Source: Rhodovibrio sodomensis
GTDB lineage: Bacteria; Pseudomonadota; Alphaproteobacteria; Kiloniellales; Rhodovibrionaceae
Reading direction: 5' to 3'
Assembly: GCF_016583645.1 (NCBI RefSeq)
Contig: NZ_NRRL01000034.1
Location: forward strand, 1 to 43,124
Length of the DNA stretch: 43,124 nt
The notes beneath the pieces were generated by a model. It worked only from the letters and a program-made list of their open reading frames with translations, was not told the DNA's origin and ran no database searches. Both the position numbers and the translations under genes were made by a program. Positions 34,681 to 42,250 of this stretch are shown here, piece after piece (positions within the stretch are counted from its first letter, which is position 1; every line of letters starts with the position of its first letter).

Positions 34681-35412
34681 GTGTCTAGCTTGGAAAGCGA
34701 TAACCGCCCTGGGCCACGTCACGTTGCTGTGATCATGGATGGCAACGGTCGTTGGGCGCAAGCGCGTGGTCACCCGCGGACAGTCGGTCATCGCCAAGGG
34801 GCTGAAGCGGTCAAGGGGGTCGTCCGCACCGCAGGCGAGTTTGGCGTGTCGTATCTTACGCTGTTCGCGTTCTCCGCCGAAAACTGGAAGCGATCGGCGC
34901 GGGAGGTCCAGGATTTGATGGGGCTCCTGCGTACCTTCGTTCAACGCGAACTCGATGACCTGCGCGATAATGGCGTTTGTCTGCGTGTCATCGGCGATCG
35001 AACCCCTCTGCCGGAGGATCTGCAGGACATGCTGGCGCGCGCTGAGGCCCAGACGCGGGCGAACCGGCGTATAGCGGTCACACTCGCCCTCAATTACGGC
35101 GGTCGCCAGGATATCGTCAACGCGGCCCAGCAGATGGCACAGGGGGTCGCAGACGGCGAGCTTGGGGTCGATGAGATTTCTCTCCAGGCATTCGGCGACG
35201 CGCTCAGCACGTCGTCTCTTCCCGACCCGGACCTTCTTGTTCGGACCGGAGGCGAGCAGCGAATCAGTAACTTTCTGCTCTGGCAATGCGCCTATGCGGA
35301 GATGTTTTTCATAGATAAGCTTTGGCCCGACATCGGACCTGATGACGTCCATGCGATGGTGGAGACCTACCAGCATCGGAGACGCCGCTTCGGTGCTATC
35401 ATCGGGAGTTGA
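34681..35412 (+). CDS. uppS: Isoprenyl transferase / undecaprenyl diphosphate synthase
   Basis: A 243-residue cis-prenyltransferase that makes undecaprenyl diphosphate, the lipid carrier for glycan assembly. Hallmarks: HVAVIMDGNGRWA near the start, TLFAFSAENWKR, LNYGGRQDI and DLLVRTGGEQRISNFLLWQ. The GTG at 34681 opens the frame, but a TTG at 34690 has better spacing from the GAAGG motif and is a real alternative. It is next to galE rather than in the usual cdsA/dxr neighbourhood, so it may be a locus-specific copy. Confidence 0.92.
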   Translation: MSSLESDNRPGPRHVAVIMDGNGRWAQARGHPRTVGHRQGAEAVKGVVRTAGEFGVSYLTLFAFSAENWKRSAREVQDLMGLLRTFVQRELDDLRDNGVCLRVIGDRTPLPEDLQDMLARAEAQTRANRRIAVTLALNYGGRQDIVNAAQQMAQGVADGELGVDEISLQAFGDALSTSSLPDPDLLVRTGGEQRISNFLLWQCAYAEMFFIDKLWPDIGPDDVHAMVETYQHRRRRFGAIIGS

Positions 35413-35461
35413 CCCACTGTCCAAGGCCGGCGGGTCGTGAGCCAAGGGGGTTCGGAGGGGT

Positions 35462-36448
35462 ATGGAAAGAGTGATTGTCACCGGTGGCGCCGGCTACGTT
35501 GGAAGTCATGTCTGCCGGGAGTTAGCCGGGCACGGCTACGAACCAGTCACCGTCGATACGCTTGAGAACGGGCACCGATGGGCGGTTCGCTGGGGGCCTC
35601 TGGAAACCGTCGACACGCGCGATGAAGACGGCTTGAGCCGAATCTTCGCGGCTTACCGGCCGATTGCCGTGATGCATTTCGCCGGCTATACGCAGGTGGG
35701 CGAATCGGTTCGGCGACCGCTCACCTATTACCGGAACAATATCGAAGGTATCACGGCGCTGCTAAGCGTCGTTCAGCAATTTGGTATCGAACCGTTTGTG
35801 TTTTCCAGTACGGCAGCCGTTTACGGCGTGCCAGACAAGACGCCAATTCCTGAAACCCATCCACTCAAGCCGATCAACCCGTACGGTGTCAGTAAGTACG
35901 CCAGCGAACGCATCCTGTCTGATCTCTCGGCGGCCGAGACTTTCCGGGCAGTGTCCCTCAGGTACTTCAACGCGGCCGGCGCCAGTCCGGAGGGAGAAAT
36001 TGGCGAAGCGCACGATCCCGAGACACATCTGATCCCGAACGCGATTCGCGCCGTGTACGACCCTGATTTCACTTTGGACGTTTTTGGTACAGACTTTGAT
36101 ACGCACGATGGCACGGCAGTGCGCGATTACGTCCACGTTTGCGATCTCGCATCTGCCCACGTAGCGGCGCTGACCTACCTGTTGCATGGCGGTGAAAGTT
36201 GTGCCGTCAACCTTGGGACCGGACACGGGACGACGGTCCAGGAGGTCGTAGATGCCTGTGCCCGGGTTCTGGGACGCGAACCGCGCAACCGCCGCGTGGG
36301 CCGTCGGGCCGGAGATCCGCCGGCGCTGGTGGCAGAGCCAGGGCTGGCCAGAACCGTTTTGAACTGGCAACCGCAGATGAGCGACCTGTCAAAAATCATC
36401 GAGACAGCGGGTGGCTGGTACCGCAGTGCGTCCTCGTCGCCGAATTGA
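35462..36448 (+). CDS. galE: UDP-glucose 4-epimerase
   Basis: A 328-residue extended SDR enzyme interconverting UDP-Glc and UDP-Gal (or the N-acetyl forms). It has the NAD loop TGGAGYVGSH (7-16), the catalytic Tyr141 and Lys145 in YGVSK, SLRYFNAAGA and RDYVHVCDLASAH. A purine-rich GGAGGGGT lies just before the ATG. It is 49 bases downstream of uppS and probably co-transcribed. It would supply galactose for the local glycan. Confidence 0.93.
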   Translation: MERVIVTGGAGYVGSHVCRELAGHGYEPVTVDTLENGHRWAVRWGPLETVDTRDEDGLSRIFAAYRPIAVMHFAGYTQVGESVRRPLTYYRNNIEGITALLSVVQQFGIEPFVFSSTAAVYGVPDKTPIPETHPLKPINPYGVSKYASERILSDLSAAETFRAVSLRYFNAAGASPEGEIGEAHDPETHLIPNAIRAVYDPDFTLDVFGTDFDTHDGTAVRDYVHVCDLASAHVAALTYLLHGGESCAVNLGTGHGTTVQEVVDACARVLGREPRNRRVGRRAGDPPALVAEPGLARTVLNWQPQMSDLSKIIETAGGWYRSASSSPN

Positions 36449-36479
36449 AGTGCGGCCATCGCGGTGAATAATTAAGCCT

Positions 36480-36752
36480 TTATATCCCAAACACAGTAAC
36501 CGATGTTGCGACTCGCAGACTTCCGTCTCGCGTCCGCCGGAGCTGATGGCCGACGCAGCTCGGTAAGATGCTCAGCATCTGCGTGATAGGCGCCAGACGG
36601 TCGTACTTGGGCCGCCGAACGACGCGGCCTTTCCGCGTCCGACGGATCGACTCGCCGACGCAGATGCGTTGGTTCCAGCGGAACGCCACCTCCGCGACAT
36701 ACCGGTCGGTATGATTCGGGCTGATGTGATGGAAGACCCCGGCAACGGTCCG
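36480..36752 (-). pseudogene. IS1595-family (ISXO2-like) transposase C-terminal remnant
   Basis: The frame on the minus strand ends with the recognisable GVFHHISPNHTDRYVAEVAFRW block of ISXO2-like transposases and a GHQLRRTRDGSLRV tail seen in longer members. The catalytic N-terminal part is missing. The frame continues upstream to 36896, but that portion is antisense to an IS66 fragment and is not transposase-like. It is a dead fragment. Confidence 0.72.
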
Positions 36753-36770
36753 TCGGAGCCGGTCACCTAA

Positions 36771-36899
36771 AAGCGCCTGGACCAGGGGCGGTTTAGCTGG
36801 CCGCCCGTCCGGGACGGTGTGATGCAGCTTTCGCGCGCCCAGTTCGAGGCGCTGTTCGAGGGCACGCCACCCCGCCCTACTGGCCGGTCGGTGCATTAA
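36771..36899 (+). pseudogene. IS66-family TnpB (accessory protein) C-terminal remnant
   Basis: Forty-two codons and a stop read KRLDQGRFSWPPVRDGVMQL, then SRAQFEALFEG, the characteristic end of IS66 TnpB. The preceding codon is a stop, so the fragment begins abruptly about 18 bases from the IS1595 remnant that faces the other way. The normal LDW(R) ending is altered. It is an inactive fragment marking a composite insertion scar. Confidence 0.75.
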
Positions 36900-37188
36900 G
36901 CGGGATCACGGGCGCCCCGCAGCCTCGTGGTTGAGCCCACACGGAACGATCCCTGTAGACAGCTTTCGGGGGCACTACGGACCCGGCGTTCGATTGTTGC
37001 TGCGCCCGGATTGGGCCGGCCGAAGAATGGCAACTGCGGATAGGGAGCATCTACCGCGCCCTCCGGCAAATACACAGTCACTGTACTTTACAACCTCAAG
37101 CCACTAATGCGTTCAGTTGTTAAGCGCACCTTACATTATCGTTTTAATGGTTAATATATCTTTCCCCAGGATCATGGACTTACGTCTT
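36900..37188. other. Intergenic region upstream of the second PEP-CTERM-like gene
   Basis: No gene is seen. The part after 37080 is AT-rich compared with the surroundings, as is usual upstream of a promoter, and would be the place for an enhancer-binding site serving the sigma-54 promoter at 37189. Confidence 0.4.
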
Positions 37189-37204
37189 TGGCACAGTGTT
37201 TGCG
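37189..37204 (+). promoter_or_regulatory. Sigma-54 (RpoN) promoter for the second PEP-CTERM-like gene
   Basis: TGGCACAGTGTTTGCG matches the -24/-12 consensus TGGCAC-N5-TTGC with exact spacing. It lies 54 bases before the ATG at 37258, almost the same distance as the sigma-54 site of the other PEP-CTERM-like gene. Confidence 0.85.
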
Positions 37205-37257
37205 CGCCGGTACAGTGGGGAAACCATTTCCTCACTGTAAAGCAAAGAGGATGCACC

Positions 37258-37860
37258 ATGACTGGCACTAGGAAGCGATTCGGTATAGCAACCGTTGCCG
37301 CGAGCGGAATCCTTTTAATATCGAGCCAAGCATTGACGGCTCCGATCGAAGGTTCGATCGGTTTCGGTGGCGAGTTTAACGCCTATACGCAGGATGACGA
37401 AAGCGGCTCAACCACAACCGATATGACGCAGGCAAGCTCTATCCAAAGTATTGATGAAAATACAGCGGTCATCGCAACAAGCGGAGACTTCACAGGAATT
37501 CCGGACTTTACCGTCGTGGATTCGTGGGCCGATTTTGATATTCCCGCAGATTCGTCAGAAATACCATTTCAGGCATTTTGGAGCGTTTCAAGCGGCGGAA
37601 CAACATTTACGATGAATATCGAATCGTTCGACGTAAGTAATCTGGAAACCGACTCTTTCGATTTTGAAGCAGTGGGACAGCTAACCTCCACGGACCCAAG
37701 CTTGGACACAACGCCCGGGATTATCGATGCAACTTTCAATACGACGGGTGTGGAAGCGACTTTCTCGGCGACTAGTACATCAATCCCAAGCCCAAGCACC
37801 CTAGCTCTCCTTGGGATAGGCTTGATCGGTCTAGGCGCTGCCGCAAGGGTCCGTGCGTAG
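37258..37860 (+). CDS. PEP-CTERM-type surface protein with PSP variant motif
   Basis: A 200-residue protein. The ATG at 37258 has AGAGG 7 bases upstream; in-frame starts further up lie before the sigma-54 promoter and are unlikely. It has a Sec leader ending near SQALTA, a Ser/Thr/Asp-rich mature part with beta-strand character, no Cys, and a C-terminal sorting signal IPSPSTLALLGIGLIGLGAA followed by ARVRA. The Glu of the PEP motif is replaced by Ser. Such proteins are cleaved by exosortase and often become glycosylated extracellular matrix or floc proteins. A strong terminator follows. Confidence 0.87.
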   Translation: MTGTRKRFGIATVAASGILLISSQALTAPIEGSIGFGGEFNAYTQDDESGSTTTDMTQASSIQSIDENTAVIATSGDFTGIPDFTVVDSWADFDIPADSSEIPFQAFWSVSSGGTTFTMNIESFDVSNLETDSFDFEAVGQLTSTDPSLDTTPGIIDATFNTTGVEATFSATSTSIPSPSTLALLGIGLIGLGAAARVRA

Positions 37861-37891
37861 CGAGCTTTCTAGTTTGATTCGCGATCAGGTG

Positions 37892-37940
37892 TGAAAGCCT
37901 CTCCTGCTTCCCGTGGCATGCAGGGGAGGCTTTGTTTATT
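37892..37940 (+). terminator. Rho-independent terminator of the PEP-CTERM-type gene
   Basis: GCCTCTCCTG (37897-37906) pairs with CAGGGGAGGC (37921-37930), all ten positions including one G-T pair, with a 14-base loop. It is followed by TTTGTTTATT. It lies about 35 bases after the stop. Confidence 0.88.
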
Positions 37941-38169
37941 GTAACAGATGTGAACGTAGGTCCGCTGTATTCTATCACCGGTGACAGGTTAACGTGCTGT
38001 GCTTTCAAGCATGTGTCGCTATCGTCTTCCGCTGGGGGCAGAAACTAGCCGCCGCCTTGTTTCGGCCGCTTCGGGTCAAGGGACTGAACCGCGGTAGCCC
38101 AGGCGGGCAAGAGCGTTTTCTGGCGCAACGACGTGCCTCGGTCGCTTAGGATCTGCGTTTCGCCGGCGG

Positions 38170-38607
38170 ATGTCTGTGGTCCGCCATCGACGGAGGTGGC
38201 GCAATGCGTCGTCCTCGCTCGGGCTCTCGGATATCCTCGACGCCCAGGGCGCCGCCTTTCGTCAGGCCCACGCCGGCCGTCTCAGCCTCGGCCAGCTCAA
38301 GGTCATGGCCGCGATCGAGCAATGCCGCACGGCGGCCCTGGGTGGGCACGTCGCGGCCTGCCACGCCTGCGGCCATACCCGGATCACCTACAACTCCTGC
38401 CGCCACCGGCACTGGCCCGGCTGCCAGGGCGCGGCCGCCCACGCCTGGCTGGCCGCCCGCCAGGCCGACCTCCTGCCGGTGCCGTACTACCATCTCGTTT
38501 TCATGCTGCCGGCGGCGGTCGCCGACATCGCCTACCAGAACAAGGCCGCGATCTACGCCATCCTGTTCAAGGCGACCGCCGAGAACCTGGTGACCATCGC
38601 CGGATAA
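38170..38607 (+). pseudogene. IS91-family transposase, truncated N-terminal part
   Basis: A 145-residue frame with the IS91-type zinc-binding region (CHACGHTRITYNSCRHRHW) and the following LLPVPYYHLVFMLPAAVADI and YQNKAAIYAILFKATAENL blocks. It stops just where the catalytic Tyr domain should begin. The normal Cys in RHCPxCQ is Trp here, so the zinc site is damaged too. The start is uncertain because the first 25 residues are not conserved. Clearly inactive. Confidence 0.85.
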
Positions 38608-38747
38608 ACGGGTGGTCCGGTTGGCAACCATGCACGTTGGATAGCTGTTTTCGCACCGTTGGTCTTGGGGCGATCGGGTTCGGCATTGATCCGTGCGGGC
38701 AAGGGTGCCGGGGCGGGGCAGCTTCACTGAGATGCGATGTTGGCTAC

Positions 38748-39647
38748 CTAACCGCCGCCGAAATGACAGGTCACCCGAAAGACGGACCGCTCGGCCTCTG
38801 TCCGCGATCGCTCTGGCTTGCCGGCCGAGACTTGCGCCTCGGACGACTTCAGAAGCTCGCGTAGCGCCGCAATGGGCTCTGCGAAACCGACATTGCGAAT
38901 GACATGGCCTGTGCTGGCATAGATACTGGGGGTATTGATCTGCGCGATGACCACCCCAACGAGCCGTTCGTCCTGATCCACTAGGGCGCCGCCACTGTTA
39001 CCGGGGCGCAGATCGCCGTGGAACACGATCCTCAGCGGGCCTTGAGCGCCGTCGTCACCGATAGTTCTTAGCTTACCGAAGCGCGCGGCTTTTCGGATCG
39101 GTCGAATTGCGGTTCGTCCGCGGTTCGGATAACCGATCGTCGCCATGCGGGCACCTGAGACGGGTGTCCTTCCGAAGGCGATTGCGATCGGTGTCAGGTT
39201 CTTTGACGGCGTCTGCAAGAGCGCGAGGTCGGCGTTCCGGTGGCGCGCGACGACCGTGGCCTTTCGGGTCGGGAATGACGGATGGTGAACCCGGATGCGC
39301 CGGCACCCGTTAACAACGTGAGCCGCCGTCACGATGTGGCCGGCGGATGTGACAAGAACGCCGCTACCAGACCTGACGACTTCGGATCCGGACGGTTGTC
39401 GGCCGGGGTTGGATCCCCGTGCCTGCCGAAAGCGCTGCCGCTTGATGCGCTCACGGATCTTCTCGGCTTCGGTGGGGGAGACGACCCTGCCTTCGCAGTT
39501 TGCGGGGACAACCTTCTGGACGAGTTCGCGGGCTGGATCGTAACAGGGCGCGAGATTGCTCCCCCCGGACGCCGCGGACACGCCTGCTGAAAAAAACCCA
39601 AACGTGGCGAGACCAATCAGGCACACCACAGTGGTACGGCACGACAT
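38748..39647 (-). CDS. Secreted trypsin-like serine protease
   Basis: A 299-residue protein with a Sec leader ending near GVSAAS. The S1-type triad is complete: His110 in VTAAHVV, Asp140 in NADLALLQ and Ser218 in RPGNSGGALVD. There is no PDZ domain, so it is not a DegP type; it resembles small periplasmic trypsin-like proteases. The C-terminal 30 residues are charged and unassigned. AGGGAG precedes the ATG. A YdcF-type gene lies 42 bases upstream on the same strand. Confidence 0.9.
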   Translation of the reverse strand: MSCRTTVVCLIGLATFGFFSAGVSAASGGSNLAPCYDPARELVQKVVPANCEGRVVSPTEAEKIRERIKRQRFRQARGSNPGRQPSGSEVVRSGSGVLVTSAGHIVTAAHVVNGCRRIRVHHPSFPTRKATVVARHRNADLALLQTPSKNLTPIAIAFGRTPVSGARMATIGYPNRGRTAIRPIRKAARFGKLRTIGDDGAQGPLRIVFHGDLRPGNSGGALVDQDERLVGVVIAQINTPSIYASTGHVIRNVGFAEPIAALRELLKSSEAQVSAGKPERSRTEAERSVFRVTCHFGGG

Positions 39648-39689
39648 CCCCTGTCTCCCTCGCCCGCGTGGCGCGCTAGTTTGGAGATT

Positions 39690-40418
39690 CTAGCGCCGGA
39701 TACGGTACCATATAAAGCCAAGCGTTTCGTAAAGCGCGTAGTAAGACGCTTCCAAGCCCGCTAGTGTGGGGAGGATGTCGCGCCAGCCAAAGGCGCCTGC
39801 GGGTGGCATCGGATGGACCCCCACTGGGATCACTTCGAGTTGGGTGGTCTCGAACGCGAGCATGGCGCGCCGGAGATGCCAACTGTGCGTCACAACCAGA
39901 GCGCGAGAGATCTCTGCATTCTGCAGAGTTTTAGCGGCTTCGAGGGCGTTCTCGCGCGTGTTCATCGCCGATGCTTCTTGCCAGCGAACGGGAACGCCAA
40001 AGACCTCGCGCAGACTGCGCTCCATGATGGCCGCGCCGGGTTCCGTCATATGCTTGAGCTGGCCGGCCGTGACGAGGATGGGGAGATCGTGAGCCCGGTG
40101 AAGAGTCGCCGCTTTGGCGAGTCGTTCCAGGGTGAGCGCGCCCGGGACGCCGCCGTCCTCGGCGGCGTCAAATGTTCCACCGAGTACGATGATCGCCGCC
40201 GCGGACCGCAGCTTGTCTTTTGACGGCTGGGCATCCACGCTCACGGCTCTGAGTAGCGTCCCGCCCATGAGCGGGCTCGACAAAGCCCAGAACATGAGGA
40301 TGACGCCCGCTAGAAGCAGGCGCCCAGGGCGGCTTCCTTTGGCGGTTAGGAACCAGCACAAGACCAGGAGCAGCACGAGAACACCAGGAGGTAGTATAAG
40401 GCTTTTAACAAGATCCAT
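39690..40418 (-). CDS. YdcF/ElyC-family (DUF218) membrane protein
   Basis: A 242-residue protein with two N-terminal transmembrane segments (about 5-25 and 33-55) and a DUF218 domain: AAIIVLGGTFD, LERLAKAATLHR, ILVTAGQ, NTRENALEAAKTL and ALVVTHSWHLRRAMLAFE. ElyC relatives influence undecaprenyl-phosphate metabolism and envelope polymer assembly, which fits this locus. AAGGAT lies 5 bases before the ATG. Confidence 0.88.
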   Translation of the reverse strand: MDLVKSLILPPGVLVLLLVLCWFLTAKGSRPGRLLLAGVILMFWALSSPLMGGTLLRAVSVDAQPSKDKLRSAAAIIVLGGTFDAAEDGGVPGALTLERLAKAATLHRAHDLPILVTAGQLKHMTEPGAAIMERSLREVFGVPVRWQEASAMNTRENALEAAKTLQNAEISRALVVTHSWHLRRAMLAFETTQLEVIPVGVHPMPPAGAFGWRDILPTLAGLEASYYALYETLGFIWYRIRR

Positions 40419-40866
40419 AATAAATCCTTATGAGCATCCCTTCACTTATCCGAGTGTGTTCAGAAAAAGAGCGTAGTGAAGCCTCCGCCACCATTTTTTA
40501 TCGTGATTGCCGCTGGTTGCTTCTGAAAAGGAGTTCGACTGGTCGCGGCCACGCCCGCCAAGGATTGCCGCCATCACGAACATCACCTATTCCGTCACCG
40601 CGCACGACCCCGTCGAGCGCTTCGGGATCGTGCCAGGCCGGGTCGTCAGCTACGGAGTAGCTGACGATCTGGGCGTGTTGTCGGTAGACAGGTGGGTGAT
40701 CACGGGGATGCGGAGATAGGCGCGTATTTCCACTCCCGTGGGTTAACCTGCCAGAAGACAGACCTGTTGACACCGGTCACCAAATGTGACCGTGGGCTTC
40801 CGGGCTTGTTTTAACCATGGATTAAGCTTTGTCGGCGATCTTCCGTTAGTCAATAGGGAGTTCGTC
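40419..40866. other. 448-bp intergenic region with a long perfect hairpin
   Basis: No gene is supported; frames on both strands in this gap have no convincing starts. It contains the 11-bp-arm inverted repeat at 40643-40667. Confidence 0.5.
40643..40667. repeat. Perfect 11-bp inverted repeat with 3-base loop
   Basis: Arms TCGTCAGCTAC and GTAGCTGACGA pair perfectly around GGA. There is no T-tract on either side, so it is not an obvious intrinsic terminator. It could be an operator, a REP-like element or an RNA 3'-end structure. No second copy was noticed in the window. Confidence 0.7.
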
Positions 40867-41115
40867 ATGGCTAACGTTAGCGACTTCGCACATCAGACCC
40901 GCGGCCCTGAGTCGCAGGTCTGCGGCTTCACGTACCAGAAAGCAGCTTTCGCCGATCAGGCGGTTTCTCTTGCGGAATCGGGGGCGTACGGCGAGCTGTG
41001 GCATGACGCTGATCAGGCGGGGCGTTTGAGCGTTCGCAGCGCGGGCGTGGCGATTGCCGTTGCAAGTGCGGCGTGCTGGGGAGTGTTGTCCGTCATTGTT
41101 TCCGTTTTGGTCTGA
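40867..41115 (+). CDS. Small membrane protein of unknown function
   Basis: An 82-residue protein with an excellent ribosome-binding site (AGGGAG, 6 bases before the ATG). The N-terminal 55 residues are hydrophilic and the C-terminus is a single membrane segment (VAIAVASAACWGVLSVIVSVLV). It is likely a tail-anchored inner membrane protein with its N-terminus in the cytoplasm. No family is recognised. Confidence 0.7.
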   Translation: MANVSDFAHQTRGPESQVCGFTYQKAAFADQAVSLAESGAYGELWHDADQAGRLSVRSAGVAIAVASAACWGVLSVIVSVLV

Positions 41116-41246
41116 CCAGCTTATTCAGCGATGCCACGGCAATCCTGTTGGTCGACCGCAATGTCGTGACCTCTTGACACCCTCGAAAGGAGCCCTGGAG
41201 GGTCTATTCTTGCCTTCGCGCTCGATACGCTCCTGGGGGTTGTAGC

Positions 41247-41609
41247 TTGAGCATTCTTGAAACGGTCGCCTGGGGAGCGCCAACTCTCCAGCTTCTCGGA
41301 CTCGGCGCTTTGGCGGCACTGTTCGCCGCATCGGTGGTGTTGAACGTTTGGCTACTGCACCGCATCAGGTGCCTTGACGCGCGCCAAAAAGATCTCATGC
41401 AGCGCATCAGGGAACGCACGGATCGGAGGGATCTGGCCACCGTGGCTGTTGCGGCAGTGATGTTGACGAGAGAGGGCCAGCAGGTCGGCAGGCGAGATAT
41501 CGAAGAGCACGTCGAAGGTCTCTTACAGCACTGGACGCGCATCGAGGAGATGGCCGACGAGATCTCTCGCAAGCTTGACGAGACGGTATCGACAGGTAGC
41601 CGTCGATAG
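41247..41609 (+). CDS. Small membrane-anchored coiled-coil protein of unknown function
   Basis: A 120-residue protein starting at TTG with GGGGG about 9 bases upstream. An N-terminal membrane segment (about 12-36) is followed by a charged helical region with heptad-like spacing (RIRCLDARQKDLMQRIRERT and later HVEGLLQHWTRIEEMADEIS). No recognised domain. It may be a membrane scaffold; it follows another small membrane protein on the same strand. Confidence 0.6.
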   Translation: MSILETVAWGAPTLQLLGLGALAALFAASVVLNVWLLHRIRCLDARQKDLMQRIRERTDRRDLATVAVAAVMLTREGQQVGRRDIEEHVEGLLQHWTRIEEMADEISRKLDETVSTGSRR

Positions 41610-41704
41610 CAACGAGCCGGTCTGGACGCCGCAACCACGCCGTCATGTGACACCTCAGTACCTATTTCGTCAGCTGCCGAGTTCCGGCTGTGCGACAAGC
41701 GGCG

Positions 41705-41932
41705 TTAGTCAGCGCCCACTACGGTACGGCAAGCGCCGACCACATAGCGCGTCATTGCGTCCGATCCAACGTTGTGGTGCTTCAGAATACACCGAGCCAT
41801 CTCGGGGTCGTCGATCTGCTGACTGTCCAGGTTCACCGACTGCTGGCCGGTCGCACTTTTCCCGGCAGCCAGGCCCAAGAGGACTGCACAAAGCATCACG
41901 GCGAGCAGCTGCCAACCATCAATCGTTTTCAT
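41705..41932 (-). CDS. Small secreted protein of unknown function
   Basis: A 75-residue protein with a clear Sec leader (MKTIDGWQLLAVMLCAVLLG, cleavage probably near AAGKSATG). The mature part of about 45 residues has two Cys (in ARCIL and GACRT) that could form a disulfide. GGAG lies 8 bases before the ATG. It is convergent with the coiled-coil gene. Confidence 0.62.
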   Translation of the reverse strand: MKTIDGWQLLAVMLCAVLLGLAAGKSATGQQSVNLDSQQIDDPEMARCILKHHNVGSDAMTRYVVGACRTVVGAD

Positions 41933-42250
41933 AGCTTCGGCTCCGAATTTTTGGCATCATTTCAGGACATTTGGCCTTGGTGTTACGCGCTCGGGCTGGA
42001 CCGCTTGTACCTGAGATGTGGTCGAAAGCTCTAGTCTTGGAGTGGATATGACCTGACCGGTTACGAGCGAGGTCTTTCATGTCGGCCGCAAGCGGCATCG
42101 CCCGGCTTACGCAGGATAACGGCCTCACCGAGGTCAGCCACAGAAAAAAGGGCGCGCAGCCAACTACCCGATCGCAGCGCGAGCAACCAGCACCGCAAAG
42201 ACGAGCCTTAAACCAGCTCGGGTGCCGTCATCAGGCTCGGGGTGATCACC
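41933..42250. other. 318-bp intergenic region
   Basis: No gene, repeat or strong promoter was recognised here. It should contain the divergent promoters of the small secreted protein and the subtilisin-like protease. Confidence 0.4.

Noticed and set aside
38133..38864. A 243-codon frame overlapping the IS91 remnant
   Set aside because: The IS91 zinc-binding and helper motifs lie in another frame (38170-38607); this one is Pro/Arg-rich and also antisense to the protease gene end.
40498..40773. A 91-codon minus-strand frame in the gap after the YdcF-type gene
   Set aside because: No ribosome-binding site or family, and it is interrupted by a perfect hairpin sequence that better explains the region.
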